Source: Anaerofilum faecale (GTDB lineage Bacteria; Bacillota; Clostridia; Oscillospirales; Ruminococcaceae). Taken from it: 34,175 nucleotides of DNA. Location of the stretch: assembly GCA_019114265.1 (NCBI GenBank), contig DXFV01000016.1, positions 1 to 34,175 on the forward strand, in the 5' to 3' direction. The translations under genes were made by a program, and so were the position numbers. The stretch's first letter is position 1. The number at the start of each line of letters is the position of its first letter. This document shows positions 17,545 to 26,859 of this stretch, one piece after another. A model generated the notes under the pieces. It saw nothing but the letters and a program-made list of their open reading frames with translations. It was not told the origin of the DNA and searched no databases.

Positions 17545-17574
17545 TTGACACGCCGCCTGCGGGTGTGGTATGAT
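17545..17574 (+). promoter_or_regulatory. Promoter of the ABC-F gene
   Basis: -35 TTGACA (17545-17550), 18-nt spacer, extended -10 TGG-TATGAT (17566-17574). One of the best promoters in the window. Transcription should start near 17581, giving a leader of about 205 nt. Confidence 0.75.
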
Positions 17575-17580
17575 GGTCGA

Positions 17581-17786
17581 AGCAAAACAAAAGGAGGACG
17601 CCGACGGATGCGCAACTGATTCCAACCGCTTTCACACAAACCTGGCTTGGGCCGGCCTGCAATGGCTGCGCCGCGGGGTTGGTGTGTTCACCGGCAGGGA
17701 TCACATCCGTTTGGGGTGCCTTCTTTTTTTGCGCCCTTTTTGCAGAACGGGAGATTCCTGCGCCCTTTTGCAAGGAGGTTTTTTGT
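17581..17786 (+). promoter_or_regulatory. Long 5' leader of the ABC-F gene, candidate ribosome-mediated attenuator
   Basis: The leader contains a three-codon ORF with a strong ribosome binding site, a long-range stem CACACAAACC (17633-17642) with GGTTGGTGTG (17686-17695, one mismatch), then a CTTCTTTTTTT tract (about 17721-17731) and two copies of TGCGCCCTTTTTGCA-like sequence. CCTT/AAGG pairing at the second copy can cover the ABC-F ribosome binding site. This arrangement fits antibiotic-induced attenuation, as known for ABC-F genes such as vmlR, but I could not define a unique terminator helix. Confidence 0.5.
17608..17619 (+). CDS. Three-codon leader ORF (Met-Arg-Asn)
   Basis: ATG CGC AAC TGA with AAGGAGG at 17591-17597, spacing 10 nt. 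The ribosome binding site is as strong as that of the ABC-F gene itself, which is unusual in front of so short a frame and suggests that ribosome occupancy here is the regulatory signal. Confidence 0.5.
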   Translation: MRN

Positions 17787-19283
17787 ATGTCGCAAATCTC
17801 AATCCGCAGCCTCACCTTTGCCCACCCCGGCGGGGAGGAGCTTTTTTCAAACTGGTCGGCACAGCTGGACACAAGCTGGAAGCTGGCTGTCGTGGGCCGC
17901 AACGGCATGGGCAAAAGCACCCTGTTCGGCCTTCTGCAGGGGCGCTGGCCGTTTCAGGGGCAGATCGTCACCGCCGCGCAGTTCCGGAGCTTTCCGGCCG
18001 CCGTGGAGGACGGCTGGCAGACCGGCTGGCAGGTCGCGCAGCAGCTGTGCCCCGGCCTTGCACAGTGGCAGCTGGAAAAGCAGCTGCACCAGCTGTCCAT
18101 GCAGCCGGAAACGATCTGGCAGCCGTGGGACACGCTGTCGCCCGGCATGCAGACCAAGCTGCAGCTGGCGGCCCTGATGCTGGGGGACGGCTGCCTGCTG
18201 ATCGACGAGCCGACAAACCATCTGGATGCCGACGGGCGCCGGGTTTTGGCCGAGTTCCTGCGCCGCAGCCGGGCCGGCTATTTTCTGATCTCGCACGACC
18301 GCGAATTCCTGTGCGCCTGCACCGACCACACGCTGGCGCTTCTGCCGGGCGGGCCGATGCTGGTGGCAGGCGGGTATGGGGAATATCAAAAGCAGAAAGC
18401 GCGGATCGACCGCGAAAAACAGGAGCGGAACAAAAAGCTGTCCCGGGACATCGACCGCCTGCGCGAATCCGCCCGCCGCACAGCCTGCTGGAGCCAGAAG
18501 GCGGAGGCGGCCAAAAAGGGGCAGGGGCAGAACAGCGCCAGCGGCCTGCGCCCCGACCGCGGGTATCTGGGCCACAAGGCCGCCAAGATGATGCAGCAGG
18601 CGCAGAATATCCAAACCCGCCGCCAGCGCGCCATCGAGGAAAAGGCCGGGCTTTTGCAGGACGTGGACACCGCGGAAGCGCTCTGCCTGCGCCCGCTTGG
18701 ATGGGACGGCCGCCCGGTGCTGCGCCTGGAACAGGCCCAGCCCTTCCGGGACGGCGCACCGGTCTGCGCGCCGGTGGACCTGCTCCTCCACAGCGGGCAG
18801 CGCATTGCGGTGGAGGGGGTGAACGGCGCGGGCAAGACCAGCCTGCTGCAGATGGCGGCGGGGCAGCTGTCCGGCGCGGGGCGGGCGGCGATCGCGCAGG
18901 GGGCGGTGGTGTCGGTGATGAGCCAGACGGTGCGCGGGCTGCAGGGCAGCCTGTCCGGCCTGTGCGCCGACAATGACATCGACCGCACCCGCCTGCTGAC
19001 GATCCTGCGAAAGCTGGATTTCCCGCGGGAGCTGTTCGGGCGCGACCTGGCATCCTACAGCGATGGGCAAAAGAAGAAGGTGCTGCTGGCGGCCAGCCTG
19101 TGCTGCCCGGCCCACCTGTATATCTGGGACGAGCCGCTGAATTATATCGACCTGCCCTCCCGGGAGCAGATCGAGCAGATGATCCTGCAGGCGCAGCCCA
19201 CCATGCTGTTTGTGGAGCACGACGCGGCCTTTGTGCGCGCGGTGGCCACCGCGCGGGTCCGCCTGTATCCGGCAGAACCGTAA
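17787..19283 (+). CDS. ABC-F ribosome-protection protein, Lsa-like
   Basis: A 498-residue soluble protein with two ABC ATPase domains and no membrane segment. Domain 1: Walker A GRNGMGKST at 37-45, signature LSPGMQ at 117-122, Walker B LLIDEPTNHLD at 137-147. The basic inter-domain linker that enters the ribosomal P/E site spans about 200-300, with ARRTACWSQKAEAAKKG and DRGYLGHKAAKMM. Domain 2: EGVNGAGKTS at 343-352, SYSDGQKKK, and WDEPLNYID. These linker and Walker B2 features are those of Lsa/Vga-type antibiotic-resistance ABC-F proteins, which displace lincosamides, streptogramin A and pleuromutilins from the 50S subunit. AAGGAGG is 8 nt before the ATG. Resistance itself is inferred; the linker tip decides the spectrum. 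Confidence 0.88.
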   Translation: MSQISIRSLTFAHPGGEELFSNWSAQLDTSWKLAVVGRNGMGKSTLFGLLQGRWPFQGQIVTAAQFRSFPAAVEDGWQTGWQVAQQLCPGLAQWQLEKQLHQLSMQPETIWQPWDTLSPGMQTKLQLAALMLGDGCLLIDEPTNHLDADGRRVLAEFLRRSRAGYFLISHDREFLCACTDHTLALLPGGPMLVAGGYGEYQKQKARIDREKQERNKKLSRDIDRLRESARRTACWSQKAEAAKKGQGQNSASGLRPDRGYLGHKAAKMMQQAQNIQTRRQRAIEEKAGLLQDVDTAEALCLRPLGWDGRPVLRLEQAQPFRDGAPVCAPVDLLLHSGQRIAVEGVNGAGKTSLLQMAAGQLSGAGRAAIAQGAVVSVMSQTVRGLQGSLSGLCADNDIDRTRLLTILRKLDFPRELFGRDLASYSDGQKKKVLLAASLCCPAHLYIWDEPLNYIDLPSREQIEQMILQAQPTMLFVEHDAAFVRAVATARVRLYPAEP

Positions 19284-19288
19284 ATAGC

Positions 19289-19338
19289 AAAACCCGCGGT
19301 CCCTCTCCGCAAACGGGGAGGGGACTGCGGGTTTTTTG
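19289..19338 (+). terminator. Terminator shared by the ABC-F gene and the convergent TetR gene
   Basis: AAAACCCGC plus GGTCCC-CTCCG arm pairs with CGGGGAGGGGACT-GCGGGTTTTTT around a CAAA loop. T-run on the plus strand, A-run on the other side, so it may serve both convergent genes. Confidence 0.85.
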
Positions 19339-19349
19339 TGTATTTCCAT

Positions 19350-19940
19350 TCAGGCCAGCGCCCGGCGGATGATGCCGTACAGCACCGGCTTCATGTTGTC
19401 GATGGTGTCTGGCTTTTCCTCGATGATGGAGGAATAGCACACCGACCCGCACATCTCCACGATCACAAAGATCAGCTTGAACATCTCGTCGCCGGTGTGG
19501 GTGCGTGCCAGGGGGCTGGCCTGCAGGTCGCGGATCAGGGCCTGCCAGATCGCGTCGGTGCGCGCGGACATCTGCCTTGTCACCAGCGGCCAGGAGAAGT
19601 TGCGCTCGATCAGCCGCAGCTGCAGCCGGTTGCGCTTGAAGTATTCGATGATCGCGTCGGCAAAGAGGATCACGTTTTCGATGAAATCGTCGGTGCGGCG
19701 GCTGTCCACCGCGCGGTAGGCCTCGTCCAGCACATGGCAGCTGATGCGGTAGATCAGTTCCTGCAAAAGATCCTCTTTGTCGTGAAAATACAGGTAAAAG
19801 GTCCCCTTGGCCACCTGCGCCCGGCCGGCGATCTGGTCGATGGAGGTCTTTGCCACCCCGTTTTCCATAAACAGCTCAAGCGCGGCCGTCAGCAAATTCT
19901 GCTTTTTCTCCTGTTTCTGCTGTTCCAGCTTTCCCGCCAT
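19350..19940 (-). CDS. TetR/AcrR-family transcriptional regulator
   Basis: A 196-residue repressor-type protein. The N-terminal helix-turn-helix is standard: LLTAALELFMENGVAKTSID followed by QIAGRAQVAKGTFYLYFHDK and EDLLQELIY. The C-terminal ligand and dimerisation domain is not assignable to a ligand. GGGAGG lies 8 nt before the ATG. It is convergent with the ABC-F gene and divergent from the YitT gene, with 258 nt between the divergent starts; by the usual TetR arrangement the YitT gene is the likely target, and a palindrome at 20160-20176 supports this. Regulation of the ABC-F gene is less likely because that gene reads toward it. Confidence 0.92.
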   Translation of the reverse strand: MAGKLEQQKQEKKQNLLTAALELFMENGVAKTSIDQIAGRAQVAKGTFYLYFHDKEDLLQELIYRISCHVLDEAYRAVDSRRTDDFIENVILFADAIIEYFKRNRLQLRLIERNFSWPLVTRQMSARTDAIWQALIRDLQASPLARTHTGDEMFKLIFVIVEMCGSVCYSSIIEEKPDTIDNMKPVLYGIIRRALA

Positions 19941-19972
19941 CCCCAGCGCCTCCCTGCATGTGTGCTGGTATC

Positions 19973-20001
19973 ATCCTATCGTATTTTCCCAAAAAAGGCA
20001 A
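19973..20001 (-). promoter_or_regulatory. Promoter of the TetR gene
   Basis: Minus strand: -35 TTGCCT (19996-20001), 17-nt spacer, -10 TAGGAT (19973-19978), about 33 nt before the start. The rest of the divergent gap (20002-20130) is GC-rich, with a GCCCG-AAAA-CGGGC hairpin and no gene. Confidence 0.6.
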
Positions 20002-20159
20002 GCGAAACCCCTCGATCCGGTGCCGGCCGCGGCCCGAAAACGGGCGGAAAATTTCCGGCGCGGCCCGCAAAAGCCGCGTCCCTCGGTGTTTTTTACGGTT
20101 TCTTCATAAAAAACGGTGGACTTTCCCCCCTTTGTTTTGTTAAAATTATTCTGTAAGAG

Positions 20160-20176
20160 TTAGAAACTGGTTCCAA
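20160..20176. promoter_or_regulatory. Candidate TetR operator before the YitT gene
   Basis: TTAGAAACTGGTTCCAA is symmetric at 12 of 16 non-central positions (TTnGAAnC n GnTTCnAA). It sits 7 nt upstream of the YitT ribosome binding site; a weak promoter (TTGTTA at 20137-20142, 17 nt, TTAGAA) would place it over the -10. Confidence 0.4.
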
Positions 20177-20198
20177 ATACAGAAGGGGGGAGACCATT

Positions 20199-21098
20199 TT
20201 GAAACGGTCTGTTCTGGCGCTTCGGCGCTTCTGTTCGCAGCTTCGGCTGACGAACATCGTTTTTCTCACCATTGCCGGATGCATCAATGCCTTCGGCGTC
20301 ACCGTCTTTCTCGCGCCGGTGAACCTGTACGACAGCGGCATTTCGGGCACCTCGATCCTGCTGTCCCAGCTGACGGCGCCCACTTTTTCGCTCTCCTTTT
20401 TCCTGCTCGTGCTGAACATCCCGCTGTTCATCGTGGGCCTGAAAAAGCAGGGCTCCGTATTCACCGTCTATGCCAGTTATGCGGTGGCGATCTATTCGCT
20501 GGGCGCGTGGCTCATCACCGACGTGCTGCCCATCGACGTCAGCATCGCCTCGCCGCTGGCCGGCACCGACCTGCTGCTGTGCTCCATTTTCGGCGGCGTG
20601 ATCTCGGGCATCGGCAGCGGCCTGGCCATCAAATTCGGCGGCGCGATGGACGGCATCGAGGTCATGGCGGTGATCTTTGCGCGGCGTCTGGGGGTGTCGG
20701 TGGGCGCCTTTGTGATGGCCTACAACGTCCTGCTGTATATTGTGTGCGGTGTGGTGATGGGCAGCTGGATCCTGCCGCTCTACTCCATCGTCACCTACTA
20801 CGCCGCCCTCAAGACCCTCGACTTCATCGTGGAGGGCATCGGCCGTTCCAAAGCCGCCATGATCATCACCACCTCGCCCGACGCCATCTGCCAGGCGCTC
20901 ACCACCGCCTTTGAGACCGGCGCCACCAGCATCGCCGCCAAGGGCGGCTTCTCCAACACCGACCGCTCGGTGATCTATTTTGTGGTCAACCGCTTTCAGG
21001 TGGGGCGGATGAAGGAGATCGTCCACACCGTTGATCCGCTGGCCTACATCACCATCATCGAGGTGGCCGACGTGTTCAGCGCCAACGCCGACCAATGA
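20199..21098 (+). CDS. YitT-family membrane protein
   Basis: A 299-residue protein of the YitT/YpjC/YqfU family. About five or six N-terminal transmembrane segments (residues about 18-190) include NIVFLTIAGCINAFGVTVFL, LAPVNLYDSGISGTSILLSQ and SGIGSGLAIKFGGAMDGIEV, and the soluble C-terminal DUF2179 domain starts near AAMIITTSPDAICQAL and ends in YITIIEVADVFSANADQ. The family's transport substrate is not established. The start is TTG at 20199, with AAGGGGGGAG just upstream; no ATG is available. It is divergent from the TetR gene and followed by a terminator. Confidence 0.9.
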   Translation: MKRSVLALRRFCSQLRLTNIVFLTIAGCINAFGVTVFLAPVNLYDSGISGTSILLSQLTAPTFSLSFFLLVLNIPLFIVGLKKQGSVFTVYASYAVAIYSLGAWLITDVLPIDVSIASPLAGTDLLLCSIFGGVISGIGSGLAIKFGGAMDGIEVMAVIFARRLGVSVGAFVMAYNVLLYIVCGVVMGSWILPLYSIVTYYAALKTLDFIVEGIGRSKAAMIITTSPDAICQALTTAFETGATSIAAKGGFSNTDRSVIYFVVNRFQVGRMKEIVHTVDPLAYITIIEVADVFSANADQ

Positions 21099-21110
21099 TC
21101 TCGTCTATGC

Positions 21111-21142
21111 GCCCCCGCAGATTTTTTCTGCGGGGGCTTCCG
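21111..21142 (+). terminator. Intrinsic terminator of the YitT gene
   Basis: GCCCCCGCAGA pairs perfectly with TCTGCGGGGGC around a T5 loop, followed by TTCCGTTTG. It starts 12 nt after the stop. Confidence 0.75.
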
Positions 21143-21226
21143 TTTGTGCAAAAATACGGCGGAATGTGTTTGAATATGCAGAATATCCGTTAAAACAGGG
21201 ATATTGCTGCATATTATGAAGAAAAT

Positions 21227-21244
21227 TATGAATATATATTGACT
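21227..21244. promoter_or_regulatory. Imperfect ARG box over the argG -35
   Basis: TATGAATATATATTGACT matches the ArgR consensus (WNTGAATWWWWATTCANW) at all but one position and overlaps the -35 hexamer TTGACT. Confidence 0.55.
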
Positions 21245-21266
21245 TTGCAGGGGGATGGAGTATAAT
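21239..21266 (+). promoter_or_regulatory. Promoter of the arginine operon
   Basis: -35 TTGACT (21239-21244), 16-nt spacer, perfect -10 TATAAT (21261-21266). The start codon of argG is 47 nt downstream. The region 21170-21313 is strongly AT-rich relative to the window. Confidence 0.85.
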
Positions 21267-21281
21267 ATACACAACGCAAAT

Positions 21282-21299
21282 TTTGAATTATTATTCAAA
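21282..21299. promoter_or_regulatory. ARG box (ArgR operator) upstream of argG
   Basis: TTTGAATTATTATTCAAA has perfect 7-bp arms (TTTGAAT/ATTCAAA) and fits the ArgR/AhrC consensus completely. It lies between the promoter and the ribosome binding site, so bound ArgR would block the transcript. ArgR is not encoded here. Confidence 0.8.
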
Positions 21300-21313
21300 A
21301 GAGGGGTATATAT

Positions 21314-22549
<1,236 letters not shown>

Positions 22550-22574
22550 GCCAAACAAGAGGGGAAGAGATCGC

Positions 22575-23510
22575 ATGCACAGGGTCTTTATCGACGGCAG
22601 CGCCGGCACCACCGGCCTGCGCATCCGCCAGCGTCTGGCCGGGCGGGACGACCTCGCGGTGACGGTGCTGCCCGAGGAGCTGCGCAGGGACGAGAGCGCC
22701 CGCAGGGCCGCGCTGAACGACGCCGACGCGGTGTTCCTGTGCCTGCCCGACGCGGCGGCCAGGGAAGCCGCCGCCTGGGTGGAGAACCCGCACACCGTCG
22801 TGCTGGACACCTCCACCGCCCACCGCACCGCTCCCGGCTGGGCCTATGGCTTTGCCGAGCTGGGCAGCGAGTGGAAAGCAAACATTCGGTCGTCCAAACG
22901 CATCGCGGTGCCCGGCTGCCACGCCAGCGGCGTGAACGCGCTGCTCTACCCGCTGCGCAAAGCGGGCCTGCTGGACGCGGGCGCGCTGCTGGCCGCCGCC
23001 AGCCTCACCGGCTATACCGGCGGCGGCAAGGGCATGATCGCCGACTACGAGGCCGCGGACAAAGCGCCCGACCTCTATAGCCCCCGCGCCTACGCGCTGG
23101 GCCAGCAGCACAAGCACCTGCCCGAGATCTGCGCGGTGTGCGGTCTGGAGCACCCGCCGGTGTTTTTGCCGGTGGTGGACGACTACGCCTGCGGGATGCT
23201 CGTCACCATCTCGCTGCACGCCGGGCAGCTGGCAAGGCCGGCCGGTCCGGACGAGGTGCGGGCGGTCTACGCCGCCCACTACGCGCAGGGAGGCCTTGTG
23301 CAGGTGCAGGCCCGGCCGGCCGACGGTTTCTGGGCGGCGGGCAGCCTTGCGGGCAGGGACTGCATGCAGATCGCGGTGGGCGGCACAGCCGACCGGATGC
23401 TGCTGCTGGCCCGGTTCGACAACCTGGGCAAGGGCGCCAGCGGCGCCGCCATCCAGTGCATGAACCTGGCGCTGGGCCTGCCCGAGACGGCAGGGCTCGT
23501 GACCGAGTGA
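22575..23510 (+). CDS. argC: N-acetyl-gamma-glutamyl-phosphate reductase, short (type 2) form
   Basis: ArgC reduces N-acetylglutamyl phosphate to the semialdehyde with NADPH. At 311 residues it is of the shorter type 2 class rather than the 345-residue type 1. Features: N-terminal FIDGSAGTTGLRI (Rossmann loop), the catalytic cysteine in AVPGCHASGVNAL, SLTGYTGGGKGMI, and the His-rich QQHKHLPEI. AGGGGAAG precedes the ATG. It lies between argG and argJ with short gaps and no terminator. Confidence 0.95.
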   Translation: MHRVFIDGSAGTTGLRIRQRLAGRDDLAVTVLPEELRRDESARRAALNDADAVFLCLPDAAAREAAAWVENPHTVVLDTSTAHRTAPGWAYGFAELGSEWKANIRSSKRIAVPGCHASGVNALLYPLRKAGLLDAGALLAAASLTGYTGGGKGMIADYEAADKAPDLYSPRAYALGQQHKHLPEICAVCGLEHPPVFLPVVDDYACGMLVTISLHAGQLARPAGPDEVRAVYAAHYAQGGLVQVQARPADGFWAAGSLAGRDCMQIAVGGTADRMLLLARFDNLGKGASGAAIQCMNLALGLPETAGLVTE

Positions 23511-23529
23511 GAGAGAGGGGAATATGGGG

Positions 23530-24744
23530 ATGAGATACATCGAAGGCGGCGTCTGCGCCGCAGCGGGATTTTCGGCGTCGGGCGTGCACTGCGGCATCCG
23601 CAAAAACCGCACCAAGAAAGATCTGGCCCTGATCGTCAGCAGCACGCGGGCGGCGGCCGCCGCCTGCTACACCACCAATCTGGTGAAGGGCGCGCCGCTG
23701 GTGGTCACCGCCCAGAACCTCGCCGACGGCCACGCGCAGGCGGTGGTGTGCAATTCGGGCAACGCCAACACCTGCAACGCCAACGGCATCGAGATCGCCG
23801 GCGGCATGTGCCGCCTGGTGGAGCAGGCCACCGGCATCGCCGCCGCCGACGTGGTGGTGGCCTCCACCGGTGTGATCGGCCAGGCCATGACGCTGGCCCC
23901 GTTCGAGACCGGCATCCCGGCCGCGGCCGCCGCGCTGGCCCCCGGCGGCGGGGAGGCCGCCGCCGAGGCCATCATGACCACCGACACGGTCAAAAAGGAG
24001 CGGGCCGTGGAGTTCACGGTGGGCGGCAAGGTCTGCCGCATGGGCGGCGTCGCCAAGGGCAGCGGCATGATCCACCCCAACATGGCCACCATGCTGGTGT
24101 TCATCACCACCGATGCGGCCATCTGCCCGGCCATGCTGCAGAAGGCGCTCAGCGCCGACGTGCCCGACAGCTTCAACATGATCAGCATCGACGGCGACAC
24201 CTCCACCAACGATATGGTCACCGTGCTGGCCAACGGACAGGCCGGCAACGGGGAGATCACCGGCGAGGGGGCCGACTACGACGCCTTCTGCGAGGCGCTG
24301 GCCGCCGTCACCCGCCCGCTCTGCCGCGCCATCGCGAAGGACGGCGAGGGGGCCACCAAGCTGCTGGAGTGCACCGTCACCGGCGCGGCCGACACCGCGG
24401 CGGCCAAAGCGGTGGCCAAGAGCGTGATCTGCTCCAGTCTTTTCAAAGCGGCGATGTTCGGCGCCGACGCCAACTGGGGGCGGGTGCTGTGCGCCATCGG
24501 CTACAGCGGCGCGGCGGTGGACGTGAACGCGGTGGACGTGGCCTTCGAGAGCGCGGCCGGCACGATCGCCGTCTGCAAAAACGGCGCCGGGCTGGAATTC
24601 AGCGAGGAAAAGGCCAAGGAGATCCTGCTGGAAAGCGAGATCCGGGTGTGCATCGCGCTGCACCAGGGCGAGGCCGAAGCCACCGCCTGGGGCTGCGACC
24701 TGACCTACGACTATGTGAAGATCAACGGGGATTACCGCACCTGA
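23530..24744 (+). CDS. argJ: Bifunctional ornithine acetyltransferase / N-acetylglutamate synthase
   Basis: ArgJ moves the acetyl group from N-acetylornithine to glutamate, so the pathway is cyclic, and may also use acetyl-CoA. The precursor self-cleaves before the nucleophilic Thr in HPNMATMLVF (Thr187 from this start) into alpha and beta chains; the motif KGSGMIHPNMATMLVFITTD is intact, as are NSGNANTCN and the C-terminal ATAWGCDLTYDYVKINGDYR. The 404-residue length is normal. Two ATGs compete: 23530 is 9 nt after GAGGGG, 23524 only 3 nt, so I use 23530. It explains the absence of argA and argE here. Confidence 0.95.
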   Translation: MRYIEGGVCAAAGFSASGVHCGIRKNRTKKDLALIVSSTRAAAAACYTTNLVKGAPLVVTAQNLADGHAQAVVCNSGNANTCNANGIEIAGGMCRLVEQATGIAAADVVVASTGVIGQAMTLAPFETGIPAAAAALAPGGGEAAAEAIMTTDTVKKERAVEFTVGGKVCRMGGVAKGSGMIHPNMATMLVFITTDAAICPAMLQKALSADVPDSFNMISIDGDTSTNDMVTVLANGQAGNGEITGEGADYDAFCEALAAVTRPLCRAIAKDGEGATKLLECTVTGAADTAAAKAVAKSVICSSLFKAAMFGADANWGRVLCAIGYSGAAVDVNAVDVAFESAAGTIAVCKNGAGLEFSEEKAKEILLESEIRVCIALHQGEAEATAWGCDLTYDYVKINGDYRT

Positions 24745-24803
24745 CGAGGGCGCGGTTTTCCGCGGTTTTGGGGAGGGACTCCCCGCCATACAAGGAGGAC
24801 ATC

Positions 24804-25673
24804 ATGGAACTTTCCAACGCACAGCGGGCGGCGGTGCTGGTACACGCGCTGCCCTATATCCAGCGGTATGCCGGCAAGATCGTCGTCATCAAATACGGCG
24901 GCAACGCCATGACCGACGAAAACCTCAAGCAGGCCGTGATGGGCGACATCGTGCTGCTGTCGATGATCGGCGTGAAGGTGGTGCTGGTGCACGGGGGCGG
25001 CCCCGAGATCAGCGCCCAGCTGAAGCTGATGGACAAAAAGAGCGAATTTGTGGACGGCCTGCGGGTCACCGACGCCGAGACCGCCGCCGCCGTCCAGATG
25101 GTGCTGGCGGGCAAGGTGGGCAAAAGCCTCGTGAACCTGATCCAGTGCAAGGGCGGCAGGGCCATCGGCATGTGCGGCATCGACGGCCACATGATCGAGG
25201 CCCAGCCTCTGGACGAGCGGCTGGGTTTTGTGGGCCGGATCACCCGGGTGGACCCCGCCCCCATCCTGGACGTGCTGGAAAAGGGCTACATCCCGGTGAT
25301 CTCCACCGTGGGCTGCGACGCCGAAGGCAACGTCTACAACATCAACGCCGACACGGTGGCCGCCGCGGTGGCGGGCTGCCTGAAGGCCGAGAGCCTGCTC
25401 TCCCTCACCGACATCGCCGGCCTGCTGAAAGACCCGTCCGACCCCGCCACCCTGATGAGCAAGGTGTATGTGAGCGACATCGGCAACCTGGTGCGGGCGG
25501 GCATCATCACCGGCGGCATGATCCCCAAGATCGAGTGCTGCGCCGAGGCCATCCGCCGCGGCGTGCACCGGGTGTTCATCGTGGACGGCCGGGTGCCCCA
25601 CTCGATCCTGATCGAGCTGCTCACCGACGAGGGCATCGGCACCATGTTCGTTGCCGTGGACGAGGAGGTATGA
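24804..25673 (+). CDS. argB: N-acetylglutamate kinase
   Basis: ArgB phosphorylates N-acetylglutamate, the usual feedback-controlled step when the cycle is argJ-type. The 289-residue amino-acid-kinase-fold protein has IVVIKYGGNAM, LVHGGGPEIS, the substrate site INADTVAAAVAG and ITGGMIPKIECC. The N-terminal helix MELSNAQRAAVLVHALPYIQ is the extension seen in arginine-sensitive hexameric forms, so arginine inhibition is likely. AAGGAGG is about 5 nt before the ATG. A 59-nt gap to argJ contains a GGGGAG/CTCCCC mini-hairpin (24770-24784) without T-run. Confidence 0.96.
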   Translation: MELSNAQRAAVLVHALPYIQRYAGKIVVIKYGGNAMTDENLKQAVMGDIVLLSMIGVKVVLVHGGGPEISAQLKLMDKKSEFVDGLRVTDAETAAAVQMVLAGKVGKSLVNLIQCKGGRAIGMCGIDGHMIEAQPLDERLGFVGRITRVDPAPILDVLEKGYIPVISTVGCDAEGNVYNINADTVAAAVAGCLKAESLLSLTDIAGLLKDPSDPATLMSKVYVSDIGNLVRAGIITGGMIPKIECCAEAIRRGVHRVFIVDGRVPHSILIELLTDEGIGTMFVAVDEEV

Positions 25674-25677
25674 CCGA

Positions 25678-26859
25678 ATGAACCGCAACACCACCGCCGC
25701 CGTCATGGCCGACGACGCGAACTACATCGCACACACCTATTCCCGCGCGCCGGTCGTGTTCGTGCGCGGGCAGGGCAGCCGTCTGTGGGACGCCGACGGC
25801 AGGGAATACATCGACTGCGGCAGCGGCATCGCCGTCACCTCCTTCGGCATCGCCGACGAGCAGTGGCAGGCCGCCGTATCGGCACAGGCCGCCGCCGTGC
25901 AGCATGTGTCCAACCTCTACCACACCGCGCCGCAGGCCAGGCTGGCCGCGATGCTGTGTGAGGCCACCGGGATGCAGAAGGTGTTCTTCGGCAATTCCGG
26001 CGCCGAGGCCAACGAGTGCGCCATCAAGGCGATGCGCAAGTATTCGTCCGACAAATACGGCCCCGGGCGCCACACCATCCTCACCCTGAAACATTCCTTC
26101 CACGGCCGCACGCTGGCCACGCTGGCCGCCACCGGGCAGGACGCCTTCCACAAACATTTCGGCCCCTTCCCGGAGGGCTTCGACTACATAGAGCCGGGCG
26201 ACACCGCCGCCCTCGCCGCCCGCCTGAAACAGGGCGACTGCTGCGGCATGCTGGTGGAGCTGGTGCAGGGCGAGAGCGGGGTGAGGGTCGTCGACAAGCA
26301 GTGGATCCAGGTGGCGGCCCAGCTGTGCCGCCAGTGGGACGTGCTGTTCGCGGTGGACGAGGTGCAGACCGGCAACGGCCGCACCGGCACCCTGTACGCC
26401 TGGCAGCAGTACGGCATCCGGCCCGACCTGTTCACCACCGCCAAGGGGCTGGCGGGCGGCCTGCCGCTGGGCGCGTGCGTGTTCGCCGCCTCCACCGCCG
26501 ACGTGCTGGGCCCCGGCGACCACGGCTCCACCTTCGGCGGCAACCCGGTCTGCGCGGCGGGCGCGATCAGCATCCTGGAGCGCATCGACGCCGCGCTGCT
26601 GGAAAAGGTCAAGCAGAAGGGCGAGTATCTGCGCCGCCGTCTGGAAAATACCCCGGGCATCACCGACGTGTCGGGCCTGGGGCTGATGCTGGGCTTTTCG
26701 GCCCAAAAACCGGCCGCACAGGTGGCGGCCGAATGCCGCGGCAAGGGCCTGCTGGTCCTCACGGCGCACGACAGGGTGCGGCTTTTGCCCGCGCTGAACA
26801 TCCCGCATCACCTGCTGGAGCAGGCGGCGGACATCTTGCAGGAGGTTTGCAAACCATGA
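25678..26859 (+). CDS. argD: Acetylornithine aminotransferase
   Basis: ArgD transfers an amino group from glutamate to N-acetylglutamate semialdehyde, a PLP-dependent class III aminotransferase. The 393-residue protein has FFGNSGAEANECAIK, HSFHGRTLATLAATG, the PLP aspartate in FAVDEVQTGNGRTG and the Schiff-base lysine in TTAKGLAGGLPLGA. AGGAGG at 25663-25668 overlaps the end of argB, and only 4 nt separate the argB stop from this ATG; its own stop overlaps the argF start (ATGA). Tight translational coupling is likely. Confidence 0.96.
   Translation: MNRNTTAAVMADDANYIAHTYSRAPVVFVRGQGSRLWDADGREYIDCGSGIAVTSFGIADEQWQAAVSAQAAAVQHVSNLYHTAPQARLAAMLCEATGMQKVFFGNSGAEANECAIKAMRKYSSDKYGPGRHTILTLKHSFHGRTLATLAATGQDAFHKHFGPFPEGFDYIEPGDTAALAARLKQGDCCGMLVELVQGESGVRVVDKQWIQVAAQLCRQWDVLFAVDEVQTGNGRTGTLYAWQQYGIRPDLFTTAKGLAGGLPLGACVFAASTADVLGPGDHGSTFGGNPVCAAGAISILERIDAALLEKVKQKGEYLRRRLENTPGITDVSGLGLMLGFSAQKPAAQVAAECRGKGLLVLTAHDRVRLLPALNIPHHLLEQAADILQEVCKP

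Noticed and set aside
20045..20057. Perfect palindrome CGGAAAATTTCCG and nearby GCCCG-AAAA-CGGGC
   Set aside because: Lies in a GC-rich gap away from either promoter; no function can be argued from the sequence.
24745..24803. Terminator between argJ and argB
   Set aside because: Only a 6-bp hairpin (24770-24784) with no T-run; argB has a normal ribosome binding site and the operon continues.
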